From: Candidatus Cloacimonas sp.
GTDB lineage: Bacteria > Cloacimonadota > Cloacimonadia > Cloacimonadales > Cloacimonadaceae
Reading direction: 5' to 3'
DNA: 64,000 bases
NCBI GenBank assembly: GCA_023227825.1
Contig: JALOCJ010000008.1
Coordinates: forward strand, 55,511-119,510
Under the pieces are notes generated by a model. That model saw only the letters and a program-made list of their open reading frames with translations. It searched no databases and had not been told where the DNA came from. The translations under genes were made by a program, and so were the position numbers. Positions 44,278 to 53,346 of the stretch are shown piece after piece. Position 1 is the stretch's first letter; the number at the start of each line of letters is the position of its first letter.

Positions 44278-44600
44278 TGAAAGCAAAAACGAAAAAGCTT
44301 AGTCCTCCTATGCGTTTTGCCTTTTGGGCAATAATGGTTCTGCTGATTATTTGGATTCTGTTTTTAGCCGATAATAGCTTTTTGAATACCTGGAAACTGA
44401 AACGCCGGGTAGACCAGCTGGAAAAAGAAACTACCATCCTCAAAGCTCAAAATGATAGTTTGGCACAAGAAAATGAACGCTTAAAAACTGACCCCGAAGC
44501 TGCTGAAAAAGCAGCACGGGAAAATTTTGGGCTTACTAAACCTGATGAAACAGTTTTCCGTTTCGTCCCTGCAAAAGAAGATGAACCAGCAAAAAAATAG
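44277..44600 (+). CDS. ftsB: Septum formation initiator FtsB/DivIC family
   Basis: A 107-aa bitopic membrane protein of the divisome, which in other bacteria bridges FtsL and FtsQ. One membrane helix (FAFWAIMVLLIIWILFLA) is followed by a leucine-rich coiled coil (LKRRVDQLEKETTILKAQND) and the conserved 'AARENFGLTKPDETVFRF' tail. The start ATG overlaps the DUF362 stop, and its end overlaps the GGDEF gene by 20 bases. Division and c-di-GMP signalling may thus be co-expressed. Confidence 0.88.
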   Translation: MKAKTKKLSPPMRFAFWAIMVLLIIWILFLADNSFLNTWKLKRRVDQLEKETTILKAQNDSLAQENERLKTDPEAAEKAARENFGLTKPDETVFRFVPAKEDEPAKK

Positions 44601-46281
44601 CCAACCTCATATTTATAATATTTCCCTGTTCCTAAATGTGGAACAGGATACTCGTAATAAGCTGAAGAACTTAGTTCACGATTTGATTATAGCAGATGAG
44701 GACAGCTGTTATCTGAGTATAGAAAAAATTTTGGATATTGTAATTCCTGCTTGTTCAGGGAATATTGATAATCCTCTTTTCAGTGAATTTTCAGGTTTGC
44801 TTATTGAATACCTGCTGGATTATTTCCTGGAGATAAAAACAACGCAGGAAAGCGAGTTTTACAATTTTCTCAGTTTCCTTAGTCATTTTCCTGTAACTGA
44901 GGACTCTCCTTATTATCCCTATGTGCAAAAGATTATGAATGAGCATAAGGATAGTGAACCGGAATTAATGAGTATATTTAATCGTCTTCAGTTGCTTTAT
45001 GTTTTGACGGAAAACGGAGATTTTGAAAATGCGGAAGAACTCCTGGAAGAAATGGAATTCGTTGAAGAGAACAAACATCTTGAACTCTGGGCTTTGTTCC
45101 AGCTTTCCAAAACAGCAATCTTTCGGCATCAAAATAAACCTGCAGAGCTTTTACAGACACAATTAAAACTGATTTTGAAGGCATATAAAAGTGATAGCAG
45201 AGATAGTGCAATCAATTTTATCATCCGCTGGCTTATTTCTATTAACTGGTTTAAGCAGAATATCATCAAGAAAACATTGTTGTTGCGCATAAAAGATTTT
45301 CTTTTAGAGCAGAAATCTTTGAACACGGCTATGGTTTTATATGAATTGTTTTCTCTGGAAGACCGTCTTGTTCCTTCCGTAGAAAAGATAGAATATCAAC
45401 GGATACTGATTAAATATCCTGTTTCAATGCTGAATGTTCAACAACTACACACGCTTTATTTTTTTGCTGGATACTATAATTGCGGGGTGCTTTCCAACTT
45501 CAAGGATTCCATTCAGAACTATCAATATTCCAATTACTTTTTGCATAAAAGCTGGGATTCTTTTCTCAATCTTTCCCGCTTTATGCGAAAACATCTTGAT
45601 CCTTTGTATTTTTATAGAGCTATTCCTTATCTGGAAAGTCGCATCAAAGAACTCAGCAATCAAGCATCTTTACAGAATAATGCTTATATTGAGAGTTTAC
45701 AGGCAAACTTCTATAAAATTGAAGAACTCTATGAGAAAGTAGGTGAACTTTCTTTAACCGACAGCTTAACCGGATTGAGGAATAGACGATATTTGGAAGG
45801 AAATCTCTTTCAAATGGTGGTTTTAGCAGCTCGTCATAATGTTCCTGTTTGTTTCAGTATGATTGATATTGATTTCTTCAAGCTCGTAAATGATAACTAT
45901 GGTCACTTGGCAGGGGATTTTGTACTGAAAGAACTGGCTCGCATTCTCAGTTCTGAATTTCGCAAAAGTGATGTTGTTATTCGTTATGGGGGCGATGAGT
46001 TTTTAGTTATTCTTTTTGATTCAGACCGGAAATTGAGCTATTCTATTATGGAAGACCTCCGTCAAAAAATTGAGGCATATTCCTTTGATTACAACAATCA
46101 GATTATTACTTTCACAATTAGTATCGGAATTGCTTGTGACTTTCATCTTTCTTCTCAACCCAAAAACCTCGCCAAATGTATTGCCTGTGCAGATCAGGCC
46201 TGCTATATGGCAAAAACTAATGGACGCAACAGGGTTGAACTTTATCAGTCCTTAAACGGAGCTAATGATAATAATTGTTAG
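44581..46281 (+). CDS. Diguanylate cyclase with long helical N-terminal domain
   Basis: 566 aa from ATG 44581, inside the ftsB end; the earlier ATG 44527 would overlap ftsB by 74 bases. Residues 1-390 are helical and TPR-like, without a membrane segment (for example LLYVLTENGDFENAEELLEE). A GGDEF domain follows (DSLTGLRNRRYLEG...IRYGGDEFLVIL), with I-site RKSD five residues before GGDEF, so an active, feedback-inhibited cyclase is likely. The N-terminal part may be a protein-interaction sensor. It is the last gene of the purA operon. Confidence 0.9.
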   Translation: MNQQKNSQPHIYNISLFLNVEQDTRNKLKNLVHDLIIADEDSCYLSIEKILDIVIPACSGNIDNPLFSEFSGLLIEYLLDYFLEIKTTQESEFYNFLSFLSHFPVTEDSPYYPYVQKIMNEHKDSEPELMSIFNRLQLLYVLTENGDFENAEELLEEMEFVEENKHLELWALFQLSKTAIFRHQNKPAELLQTQLKLILKAYKSDSRDSAINFIIRWLISINWFKQNIIKKTLLLRIKDFLLEQKSLNTAMVLYELFSLEDRLVPSVEKIEYQRILIKYPVSMLNVQQLHTLYFFAGYYNCGVLSNFKDSIQNYQYSNYFLHKSWDSFLNLSRFMRKHLDPLYFYRAIPYLESRIKELSNQASLQNNAYIESLQANFYKIEELYEKVGELSLTDSLTGLRNRRYLEGNLFQMVVLAARHNVPVCFSMIDIDFFKLVNDNYGHLAGDFVLKELARILSSEFRKSDVVIRYGGDEFLVILFDSDRKLSYSIMEDLRQKIEAYSFDYNNQIITFTISIGIACDFHLSSQPKNLAKCIACADQACYMAKTNGRNRVELYQSLNGANDNNC

Positions 46282-46303
46282 AATAGTATCAATAATTTCT
46301 CTC

Positions 46304-46334
46304 TTGACATATTTCCCTGTTATCTGCTTTAAGT
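46304..46334 (+). promoter_or_regulatory. Candidate promoter of the ABC ATPase gene
   Basis: TTGACA (46304-46309), with TTTAAG or TTAAGT at 18-19 bases as a poor -10. The ribosome site AAAAGGAG precedes the ATG at 46354. Confidence 0.4.
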
Positions 46335-46353
46335 AATCACAAAAGGAGTTATA

Positions 46354-47457
46354 ATGGCTAAGGTTACTGTAAAAAACTTGAATAAATATTTTGATAATAG
46401 TGTTCATGCTGTTAAAGATGTAACTTTTACGGCGGAAGATAAGGAATTTGTTGTCCTTGTAGGTCCTTCCGGTTGCGGAAAAACTACAATTTTAAGAATG
46501 ATAGCCGGTTTGGAAGAGGTCTCTTCTGGGGAAATTTATATTGGCGATCTTTTGGTTAATAACATTCCCCCAAAGGATAGAGACATTGCTATGGTTTTTC
46601 AAAATTATGCTCTCTATCCCCATATGACTGTGTTTGATAATATGGCTTTTGCTCTTAAAATGAGGCATATTCCTAAAAATGAGATTAAGAAAATTGTTTA
46701 TGATGCAGCAAAATTATTAAGCATAGAATCACTGCTGAAAAGAAAGCCGGGTCAACTATCCGGGGGTCAAAGACAACGTGTAGCCGTTGGAAGAGCCATA
46801 GTTCGCAATCCTAAGGTCTTTTTATTTGACGAACCCCTTTCCAATCTGGATGCCAAATTGCGTGTTGCTATGCGAGCAGAGATTGTTAAATTGCATCACA
46901 CACTTGGCAATACTATGATTTATGTTACTCATGATCAGGTGGAAGCAATGACTATGGCAGACCGCATTGTTGTTATGAAAGATGGTATTATTCAGCAAAT
47001 AGATACACCTCTGAATATCTATAATAATCCGGCAAATATGTTTGTTGCCGGTTTTATTGGCAGTCCTGCCATCAATATGACACGCGGAAAGTTGGTTAAA
47101 AAAGATAATGACTTATATTTTGACAGTGAGGATTATCAGCTGAAACTTACTCTTTCCCAGGCAGAAGTTCTGAAGAATTACATAAATAAGAATATTATTA
47201 TGGGTATCAGACCTGAAGATATATACGATTCCCGTTTTGACGCGATGGCTGAATCACCGCAAAAGTTTATTACCAAAGTGGATTTTGTTGAGCCCCTCGG
47301 TAACGAATATCATATTGTTTTGACGACAGCAAATAACGAATATACGGCTCGTTTTGATCCTAAAGATTTGCCCAGAATGGGACAAGAACTTTGTGTTACT
47401 TTTGATATGGCTAAAGCACATTTCTTTGATCCGGAGAGCGAAGTAAACTTATATTGA
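46354..47457 (+). CDS. MalK/UgpC-type ABC transporter ATP-binding protein
   Basis: A 367-aa ATPase of sugar-type importers. Walker A GPSGCGKTT, Q-loop FQNYALYPH, signature LSGGQRQR, Walker B VFLFDEPLSNLDA and switch His in YVTHDQVEA are all intact. The C-terminal TOBE/OB part (MGIRPEDIYD) is the regulatory domain of the MalK type. No permease or binding-protein genes lie nearby, so it may serve several importers encoded elsewhere, as MsmK-type ATPases do. Substrate unknown. Confidence 0.93.
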   Translation: MAKVTVKNLNKYFDNSVHAVKDVTFTAEDKEFVVLVGPSGCGKTTILRMIAGLEEVSSGEIYIGDLLVNNIPPKDRDIAMVFQNYALYPHMTVFDNMAFALKMRHIPKNEIKKIVYDAAKLLSIESLLKRKPGQLSGGQRQRVAVGRAIVRNPKVFLFDEPLSNLDAKLRVAMRAEIVKLHHTLGNTMIYVTHDQVEAMTMADRIVVMKDGIIQQIDTPLNIYNNPANMFVAGFIGSPAINMTRGKLVKKDNDLYFDSEDYQLKLTLSQAEVLKNYINKNIIMGIRPEDIYDSRFDAMAESPQKFITKVDFVEPLGNEYHIVLTTANNEYTARFDPKDLPRMGQELCVTFDMAKAHFFDPESEVNLY

Positions 47458-47492
47458 ACCCATAACCGCTTATTTACTAATGTGTTAATGCT

Positions 47493-48272
47493 ATGAGGTG
47501 CAAAACAAGGAAACAATATATTCACATCCTGAGTGTAACCTTTCTCCTGTTTTCGCTAAACCCTATCCTTTTTTCTTTAACAACCGAAAATTCCGCTTCC
47601 GCTAATGCTTTATCCGGGATGACAATTTTATCGGCTTCACCGGCGGATTATACTCTTTCTCCGCTAATTGGTGAAAGCGGAATTTGCCTTAGTTGGCATC
47701 AGCTTTATGGTATCAGCGACATCAATTTTTATGGATTACATAGTGCCTTTCCTGTTAAACCTTTGATTTTAGCTACGGGAATTGACTATCTTGCTCATCA
47801 GGATTATCGTTGGCAAAATGAATATGTGGCACTAAGCCTAAAACTATCTTCTTTTCGCTTGGGTGCAACGCAACATTTAATCTACGAAAAAATAGAAGAC
47901 CAAAGCTGGTATACCTGGGATAATGATTTTGCCCTTTCCTTTCAGAATAAAAGGTTAGTCAGCGAAATACGCTGTAACAATATCCGCACGGAAGAAAAGA
48001 CATTTACCTTAGCAGCCGCCTTTAATGCTAATGAAAATTCATCCTTTGCTGCATCTTATTCCTTCAGACCCAAGGAAAAGGATAGTTATTCTCTGGCAAC
48101 TTCTCTGACCATTGCAAAACCCTTAATCATTCAAAGTTCCTGGCAAAACGAGCCAGCGCGTTTTGGACTGGGGTTGAAAGTGCTGATTGGTAAATTAAAT
48201 TTGATGTATGCCGTGCGCACTCATACTGAACTTAATTTAACCCATATTGTTGATTTGGGCTCTGCCTGGTGA
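47493..48272 (+). CDS. Exported hypothetical protein, PorV-type N-terminus
   Basis: A 259-aa protein with signal segment (HILSVTFLLFSLNPILFSL). The following 'ANALSGMTILSASPADYTLS' resembles the short 'sA.a.G...a' start of small barrel proteins; the rest is beta-rich with amphipathic strands. It has no recognised domain beyond this. The last codon overlaps the next start as GTGA, so the two envelope proteins are translationally coupled and may act together. Confidence 0.65.
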   Translation: MRCKTRKQYIHILSVTFLLFSLNPILFSLTTENSASANALSGMTILSASPADYTLSPLIGESGICLSWHQLYGISDINFYGLHSAFPVKPLILATGIDYLAHQDYRWQNEYVALSLKLSSFRLGATQHLIYEKIEDQSWYTWDNDFALSFQNKRLVSEIRCNNIRTEEKTFTLAAAFNANENSSFAASYSFRPKEKDSYSLATSLTIAKPLIIQSSWQNEPARFGLGLKVLIGKLNLMYAVRTHTELNLTHIVDLGSAW

Positions 48273-49777
48273 AGTTCTTTGGCTGTTTTCTTATCCTCTT
48301 TTCTTATTGTTGTTTTCCTTTATTTGCCCAAATTGAAGAAATCCCGGAGCTGGAATCCGAAAACCTGGAAAATAACTGGCTGCAACAACTTTATGCAGAT
48401 TTGGAAGCAGGAAAGTATAATGTAGATATTCAGAACCGGACAAAATATATAGAGACCTTTGATAATGGTCTTACTAATTTTCAATTTCGGCAAAAAGACC
48501 TGCGCTTTAACTTGAATCTTTATAAAAAAGTAAATTCAGACCTTTATGCCAATTTTCAGCTATCAGCTATACCTTCCGAAAATAATCCTTCCGAAATTCA
48601 TTTTGGTTCTTTTCGTCCTGCTTTTGGTATGGGAACCATCCTGAAAAAAAGCAGAGGAAAATACCTTTTGGAGATAGAACGAGCAGGTCATCCTTCTTCT
48701 TTTTCTCCTTTTGGAACCGGCACTATTTTTCGGAGAAACAATTTTTCCGCCTTTTTTATGGCTTCCGGTCAAAAGCGTAATGCTTCTCTGAAAGAAGGAA
48801 AAATAGGGTCCCTTTATAAATCCGTTCAGTCCGAAAAAACTTCTGTTCAGGAAGAAATTATTGCCGGAGGACTGGAATATCACTATAAAGACAATAATTT
48901 TGCCTTTTTGGCTTATACCCAGAATTATGATCATAATTTTGCTGATTCGCTTTGGGTAAAAAAACTAAATGTCTACGCTCTTTCCACTAAAATAACCAGG
49001 GAAAACTGTATTTTATCTGCTGAAACCGCCCTAGTGGAAGAAAACCTGGCTTTTCAAACCTCCGCTAAATTCATTTATAATTATATATCTCAGGAACTTA
49101 ACTATTCTTATAGACAGGGAAAACAATTGCCGGCTTATGCTGCCAAACCTTGTCTTTTAAGCGTTCAAGGTGAAAATCAGGAAATTGACTGGAATTTGGA
49201 TTATCAGCCACAGAAAAATGTATTATTTGGTTTGCGCTATGCTCTAATTCGTAAAAATAACGCTCTTAAAAGTCCAAACTGGAATTCCCGAGCGATTTTC
49301 AATCTTACTTTGAAACCTTCTTATACCACTGTTAACCTACAATTAACCCTTCTGGATAAGGAAATTGTAACTGAAACGGATAGTAGTTATATAGATACTC
49401 TTCCTGTCCATTATCGTTTGCGGTTTAAAATAGACAGCGAATTAAATCCGAAACTCTCTTTAACACTTTTGTTGCGTTATCACTATGAAGATAAAATTGA
49501 ACATCGTAACAACAGCTTTTACTGGGAAAATGCCTTTCACTATCTAAAAACTAAATGGCAAATTTCAGCCGGAATTAAAACCTGGCAAACCTTAAGCTCT
49601 CTTATTCTACCGGAAACTGATACTGAAAACCCGGAGGGATTTACTAGTGCTACAAGTGAAGATAATAGGATTTTTGCCAAACTAACCCTCAAAGGAAAAA
49701 TAATTACCCTGAAAACCGAATGGCAACAATCCTGGTTAAATGGAAACCGCTCTCTCTATCTTTCGTTGGGATTGTAG
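48269..49777 (+). CDS. Exported hypothetical beta-rich envelope protein
   Basis: A 502-aa protein starting at GTG 48269 in the upstream stop (GTGA), with signal peptide VKFFGCFLILFSYCCFPLFA. An acidic linker (IEEIPELESENLENN) precedes long runs of alternating strands (FQFRQKDLRFNLNLYKKV; KLTLKGKIITLKTEWQQSW) consistent with an outer-membrane barrel. I do not recognise the family. Pairing with the preceding gene suggests a two-part envelope unit. A repeat array and a long inverted repeat follow it. Confidence 0.65.
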   Translation: MKFFGCFLILFSYCCFPLFAQIEEIPELESENLENNWLQQLYADLEAGKYNVDIQNRTKYIETFDNGLTNFQFRQKDLRFNLNLYKKVNSDLYANFQLSAIPSENNPSEIHFGSFRPAFGMGTILKKSRGKYLLEIERAGHPSSFSPFGTGTIFRRNNFSAFFMASGQKRNASLKEGKIGSLYKSVQSEKTSVQEEIIAGGLEYHYKDNNFAFLAYTQNYDHNFADSLWVKKLNVYALSTKITRENCILSAETALVEENLAFQTSAKFIYNYISQELNYSYRQGKQLPAYAAKPCLLSVQGENQEIDWNLDYQPQKNVLFGLRYALIRKNNALKSPNWNSRAIFNLTLKPSYTTVNLQLTLLDKEIVTETDSSYIDTLPVHYRLRFKIDSELNPKLSLTLLLRYHYEDKIEHRNNSFYWENAFHYLKTKWQISAGIKTWQTLSSLILPETDTENPEGFTSATSEDNRIFAKLTLKGKIITLKTEWQQSWLNGNRSLYLSLGL

Positions 49778-49788
49778 CATTATTAACG

Positions 49789-49865
49789 ACGGGGACATCG
49801 TTTTTCCGGATGGTTGACGTCCTCGTCAACCCAAAACCCCGGAAGGTTGACCTCCCGGTCAACCA
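49789..49865 (+). repeat. Two units of the GACGAGGACATC hairpin family
   Basis: First unit GACGGGGACATCG, TTTTTCCGGATGGTTGACG, TCCTCGTCAACC; second, shorter unit CCCCGGAAGGTTGACCTCCCGGTCAACC. Both keep the GGTTGA...TCAACC hairpin. Confidence 0.8.
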
Positions 49866-49947
49866 CCTATAAATTCACATCATTATTTATTTCTCTTCCC
49901 TATTTATAACTATCACTAAATAAATACAGTTCCATTTTCTTCCTTAG

Positions 49948-50020
49948 TAGCATTGCTTACTCATTACCTACCCAATACGGATGCCATCCGTAATAGGTAG
50001 GTAATGAGTAAGCATTGCTA
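49948..50020. terminator. Near-perfect 35-bp inverted repeat between convergent genes
   Basis: Left arm TAGCATTGCTTACTCATTAC and CTACCCAATACGGAT, loop GCC, right arm ATCCGTAATAGGTAGG and TAATGAGTAAGCATTGCTA; only about five of 35 positions fail to pair. It lies between the convergent genes ending at 49777 and 50026 and could act as a bidirectional terminator, but it lacks a strong T run. It may instead be a mobile hairpin, since a worn copy exists at 4903. Confidence 0.75.
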
Positions 50021-50025
50021 TTTAC

Positions 50026-50694
50026 CTAAATGTTTTCCTCTTTTTTTAGGGTTACGAAGAAATCTCTGCCTATATTTTCAATAGTATATTGCCAAGGAGA
50101 AATATCCGAAAAAAGCTGTTGGAGTTGTTTATCGTTATAAAGGTAGAGCGGACACTTGAATTTATAGCGGATTTTTCGTTGCCAAGCCAAAAAACCTTTA
50201 TCAGAAGGGAAACTGAAAAGAACTTTATCACTTGCCAGACGCATTGTTTTTTCAATAATCTGTTGCGGATTTTTTATATAATCCATAAAGCCCATTAAAA
50301 TCAGGTAATTATACTGTTTATCTTCCGGCAGGGAATGAAAATCGGCAATTTCAAACCGGCAGATATCTTCCACTCCCGCTTTTTTTGCCTCTTGTCTGGC
50401 TATTTGTATCATTGAGGGTGCAAAATCAATACCGACAACAAAATCCGGAGAACCTTTTGCTAATGTAACAGTATATATTCCAGGACCACAACCAACATCC
50501 AGAATCGTCTTTCCTTCCAACGGTTTACAAGCCGCAATTGTCTTTTGAAAACGGATTAACATTGTTTGCCGAAACCATTTATTAATTAAGCGTTGGAAAA
50601 ATCCTGTTCCGCTACCATAAATAGCATTAAAATCAAGAGAATAGCTATCAAAGAAAGAAGCAGTTTTATTTTCCTGCATTGAAGTATCCTTCAT
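50026..50694 (-). CDS. Class I SAM-dependent methyltransferase
   Basis: A 222-aa soluble methyltransferase. AdoMet motif I is ILDVGCGPGIYTVTLA, motif II GIDFAPSMIQIA, and the post-I acidic and NYLILMGFMDYI segment fits small-molecule or lipid methyltransferases. The N-terminal 'FFDSYSLDFNAIYG' is seen in UbiE/Mg-protoporphyrin-like and lipid-linked groups. Substrate unknown. It is 23 bases after the polysaccharide deacetylase, suggesting an envelope-polymer or glycolipid modification unit (inference). ATG 50679 is an alternative start. Confidence 0.8.
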   Translation of the reverse strand: MKDTSMQENKTASFFDSYSLDFNAIYGSGTGFFQRLINKWFRQTMLIRFQKTIAACKPLEGKTILDVGCGPGIYTVTLAKGSPDFVVGIDFAPSMIQIARQEAKKAGVEDICRFEIADFHSLPEDKQYNYLILMGFMDYIKNPQQIIEKTMRLASDKVLFSFPSDKGFLAWQRKIRYKFKCPLYLYNDKQLQQLFSDISPWQYTIENIGRDFFVTLKKEENI

Positions 50695-50717
50695 AGTTTT
50701 AATATCATCTCTGCTGA

Positions 50718-51605
50718 CTACAAATCTTCCACTTCAGTAAACGTTGAGACCATCGTTCTTCCCGGAAAACAGGTCTCTATATACTGACGGCAGGTTACAA
50801 ATTTACTGCAGGAAAGAATTGCTTCCAGCTTGGGTTTAACAGTATTCAGGTTTACATAACTTTTGAAATATGCCATTTTGTTCATTTTTAGGCGAGGATG
50901 TTGCGGTTCCATTTCCCTCGGATGAATGTAAAAAAGGGTAGGAATACCTTCCTTTGCCAGCTTTTTGTGCATATACAAAATAAGCTGTTTGGGAAAAAGA
51001 CGTAAATAACCACCCCCGAAAAAGCAAATTTCTTTACCGCAAAAAGGAGCTACCGAAATCGGGAATTCATATATATTACCTTTATCAGTAGTTATCTGAT
51101 AGGGCTTTTTCTGCCTTGTTGGTAAACCACCATAGTCCCTTTTCACAGGAAAAACAGAAGAATCAGCAATAAAACCTGTCTCGGCTAATGCCTCAAAAAA
51201 CCAGGGAGTTGCCTCTGTTAAAGAAAAACTGGGACTCCTAAATGCCATAACTTTTTCGGAACAAATATCTTCCAGAATGTTTTTGGACTGTAGTATATCA
51301 GCAGTAAATTCCTCTCTACTCATTTTATAAATGATGCGATGAAACATTCCATGTGAGGCAATTTCATGACCCCGTTTTTGAGCTTCTTGCACTAATTGTG
51401 GATACTTATTGGCAATATAACCCAAAAAGAAACAGGTTGCCTTCACCTGATAAATATCCAGCAAATCCAGCAATTTTAGAAAACCGCTTTCTACAATGCC
51501 GGGTAAAGAATCCCATTCCGAAACAGGTGGCTCACCTCTTTCTTCAGTAACATTAAAATAATCCTCCACATCAATAGTGAAGATGGACTTTGGATATTCG
51601 CTCAT
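50718..51605 (-). CDS. Polysaccharide deacetylase family protein (XrtA/PEP-CTERM-associated type)
   Basis: A 295-aa NodB-fold deacetylase. Motifs: TIDVEDYF (catalytic Asp and metal Asp), HEIASHGMFH (metal His pair), RSPSFSLTEATPWFFEAL, ADSSVFPVKRDYG, and the C-terminal FYIHPREMEPQHPR with the second His. These are the features of the DUF3473-carrying deacetylases linked to exopolysaccharide clusters. No exosortase or polysaccharide genes are in the window. No signal peptide is seen, so it acts in the cytoplasm or at the membrane. Confidence 0.88.
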   Translation of the reverse strand: MSEYPKSIFTIDVEDYFNVTEERGEPPVSEWDSLPGIVESGFLKLLDLLDIYQVKATCFFLGYIANKYPQLVQEAQKRGHEIASHGMFHRIIYKMSREEFTADILQSKNILEDICSEKVMAFRSPSFSLTEATPWFFEALAETGFIADSSVFPVKRDYGGLPTRQKKPYQITTDKGNIYEFPISVAPFCGKEICFFGGGYLRLFPKQLILYMHKKLAKEGIPTLFYIHPREMEPQHPRLKMNKMAYFKSYVNLNTVKPKLEAILSCSKFVTCRQYIETCFPGRTMVSTFTEVEDL

Positions 51606-51747
51606 AAATTTTTTGTTAAGTTCCTATAATTATATAAAATCCCTCTCAGACAAAGGGTAAAAAATGTCAATTGCTTTCTTTGGGAAGAAAAGTGAAAAGT
51701 GAAACCTGTCCTAAATATAGAGGAAAACTATAAAAATAAAATACCCT

Positions 51748-51779
51748 TTTTCAGGAAGGTTGACCTCCCGGTCAACCAT
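51748..51779. repeat. Single short unit of the GGAAGGTTGA hairpin family
   Basis: TTTTTCAGGAAGGTTGACC and TCCCGGTCAACC keep the GGTTGA...TCAACC hairpin and the preceding T run. Confidence 0.65.
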
Positions 51780-51783
51780 AAAA

Positions 51784-52000
51784 GGCAGGAGTCATTTGTG
51801 CCTTGAGAACTTTAACCTGGAAGATAACTTTTGTGGCACATATGACTCATGACGGCACTTTAGAATCTGTGAGAGATAGTCGTCATGAGTCCTCACTGCC
51901 AAACGAATTAGTACATAGCGTAAAAGTTATTTCGGCAGTGATGACTCCTGACTTTCATAGTGACGACTCCTGACTTACATAGTGACGACTCCTGACTTAT
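51784..52000. repeat. Palindromic repeat element, copy P1
   Basis: Starts GGCAGGAGTCATTTGTGCC, includes the inverted pair GACTCATGACG / CGTCATGAGTC, then CCTCACTGCCAAACGAATTAG, AAAAGTTATTTCGGCAGTG and three tandem ends (GACTCCTGACTT) at about 51940-52000. The gap 51606-52054 contains this, a hairpin unit and no gene. Confidence 0.8.
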
Positions 52001-52054
52001 ATTATATCTTTGTTAAATTAACCTCTATATTCTCAGTGTAAAAATCTCTGAGAT

Positions 52055-53053
52055 TTACAGCATCCGCATATATTCCAGCAAATCTACTACTCTGTTGGAA
52101 TATCCATATTCGTTATCATACCAGCTGAAGACCTTCACCATTTTACCTTTGGTATAAGTTATCAAAGCATCAAAAATAGAGGAATAGCTGTTTCCTACTA
52201 CATCAATAGACACAATTGGCTCTTCCGTATACATTAAATAGCCCTTCAAATATGTTTCCGCCGCTTCTTTCATTGCCATATTTACTTCTTCTTTAGTCAC
52301 TTCTACTTCCAGGTTGACGCATAAATCAACTAAAGAACCATCCGGGGTAGGAACTCTGATTGCTACTCCGTCTAATTTTCCTTTCAGTTCAGGAATAACC
52401 AAACCAATAGCTTTAGCAGCTCCAGTGGAAGTTGGAATCATACTCATTGCGGCAGCTCTGGCTCTACGCAAATCATTATGGGGCAGGTCTAAAATTCTTT
52501 GATCATTTGTATAGCTATGAATAGTAGTCATTAAACCATTCAAGATGCCAAATTTATCCTGCAAAACTTTTGCTACAGGAGCCAGGCAGTTTGTAGTGCA
52601 GGAAGCATTGGAAACAATTGTATGTTCTGCCTTTAAAGTAGTATGATTTACTCCCATCACGATTGTAGCATCTACTTCATCTTTTGCCGGAGCTGTTAAA
52701 ATAACCTTTTTAGCGCCTGCTTTCAAATGTTTGGATGCTTTTTCTCTGGAAGTGAAGATACCGGTGGATTCAATTACAAATTCTACTCCCAAATCCTTCC
52801 AGGGAAGAACTTCAGGGTCTTTTTCCGCAAAAATCCTGAATTTTTTTCCGTTCACTACCAAATAATTCTCTTCGCTGGAAACATTACCGGGAAAAATCTT
52901 ATGTACACTGTCATATTTAAAAAGATGTGCCAGCGTTTTAGCATCCGTAAGATCGTTTATAGCTACAACATTCAGTTCGGGATGGCTATTTAAAATCACT
53001 CTTAAGACCAGACGACCAATGCGTCCAAAACCGTTAATTGCTATGTTTGTCAT
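52055..53053 (-). CDS. gapA: Glyceraldehyde-3-phosphate dehydrogenase
   Basis: Type I NAD-dependent GAPDH of glycolysis, 332 aa. NAD site INGFGRIGRL, catalytic Cys in SNASCTTNCLAP, IHSYTNDQ, substrate-binding RRARAAAMSMIP, GLVIPELKGKL, and SWYDNEYGYSNRV. Start ATG after AAGGAGA. The upstream neighbours on this strand are a truncated restriction gene, its methyltransferase, and fba, so glycolytic transcription may pass through the restriction remnant. Confidence 0.97.
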   Translation of the reverse strand: MTNIAINGFGRIGRLVLRVILNSHPELNVVAINDLTDAKTLAHLFKYDSVHKIFPGNVSSEENYLVVNGKKFRIFAEKDPEVLPWKDLGVEFVIESTGIFTSREKASKHLKAGAKKVILTAPAKDEVDATIVMGVNHTTLKAEHTIVSNASCTTNCLAPVAKVLQDKFGILNGLMTTIHSYTNDQRILDLPHNDLRRARAAAMSMIPTSTGAAKAIGLVIPELKGKLDGVAIRVPTPDGSLVDLCVNLEVEVTKEEVNMAMKEAAETYLKGYLMYTEEPIVSIDVVGNSYSSIFDALITYTKGKMVKVFSWYDNEYGYSNRVVDLLEYMRML

Positions 53054-53097
53054 AATTTATCTCCTTATAAGTAGTTATAAATCTATTAGATAGATTG

Positions 53098-53346
53098 CTA
53101 CCGGAACTGCCGGAAAGTGTCTCTTAGTTCTTTAAACCCCAAATTCTCAAGTTTTTCTTTGAATTGTATATTAAGGTCTTTAGGGGCGACAAGGGATTTA
53201 CCTCTCATTGTTTTTTCTTTACTAATCTTGGTTTTATGTGGTGAGATGTCTTCAATCACTTTCTTTATCACTTTCAGGATTTCAGGATATTTCACTATCA
53301 ATATTTCCACACCGCCAAGATGTGAGTATTCATAAATTATATTCAT
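53098..53346 (-). pseudogene. Truncated BglII/BstYI-family restriction endonuclease
   Basis: An 82-codon frame starting in an ATGA overlap with the methyltransferase. Its N-terminus (YEYSHLGGVEILIVKYP, then KTKISKEKTMRGKSLVAPKD and FKEKLENLGFKELRDTF) closely follows the N-terminal third of BstYI-type enzymes as I remember them (about 200 aa in full). The frame then ends RQFR-stop. The segment with the catalytic acidic and lysine residues is missing. Only 44 bases separate its stop from gapA, so the 3' part has been deleted. It is almost surely inactive as an enzyme. Confidence 0.75.
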
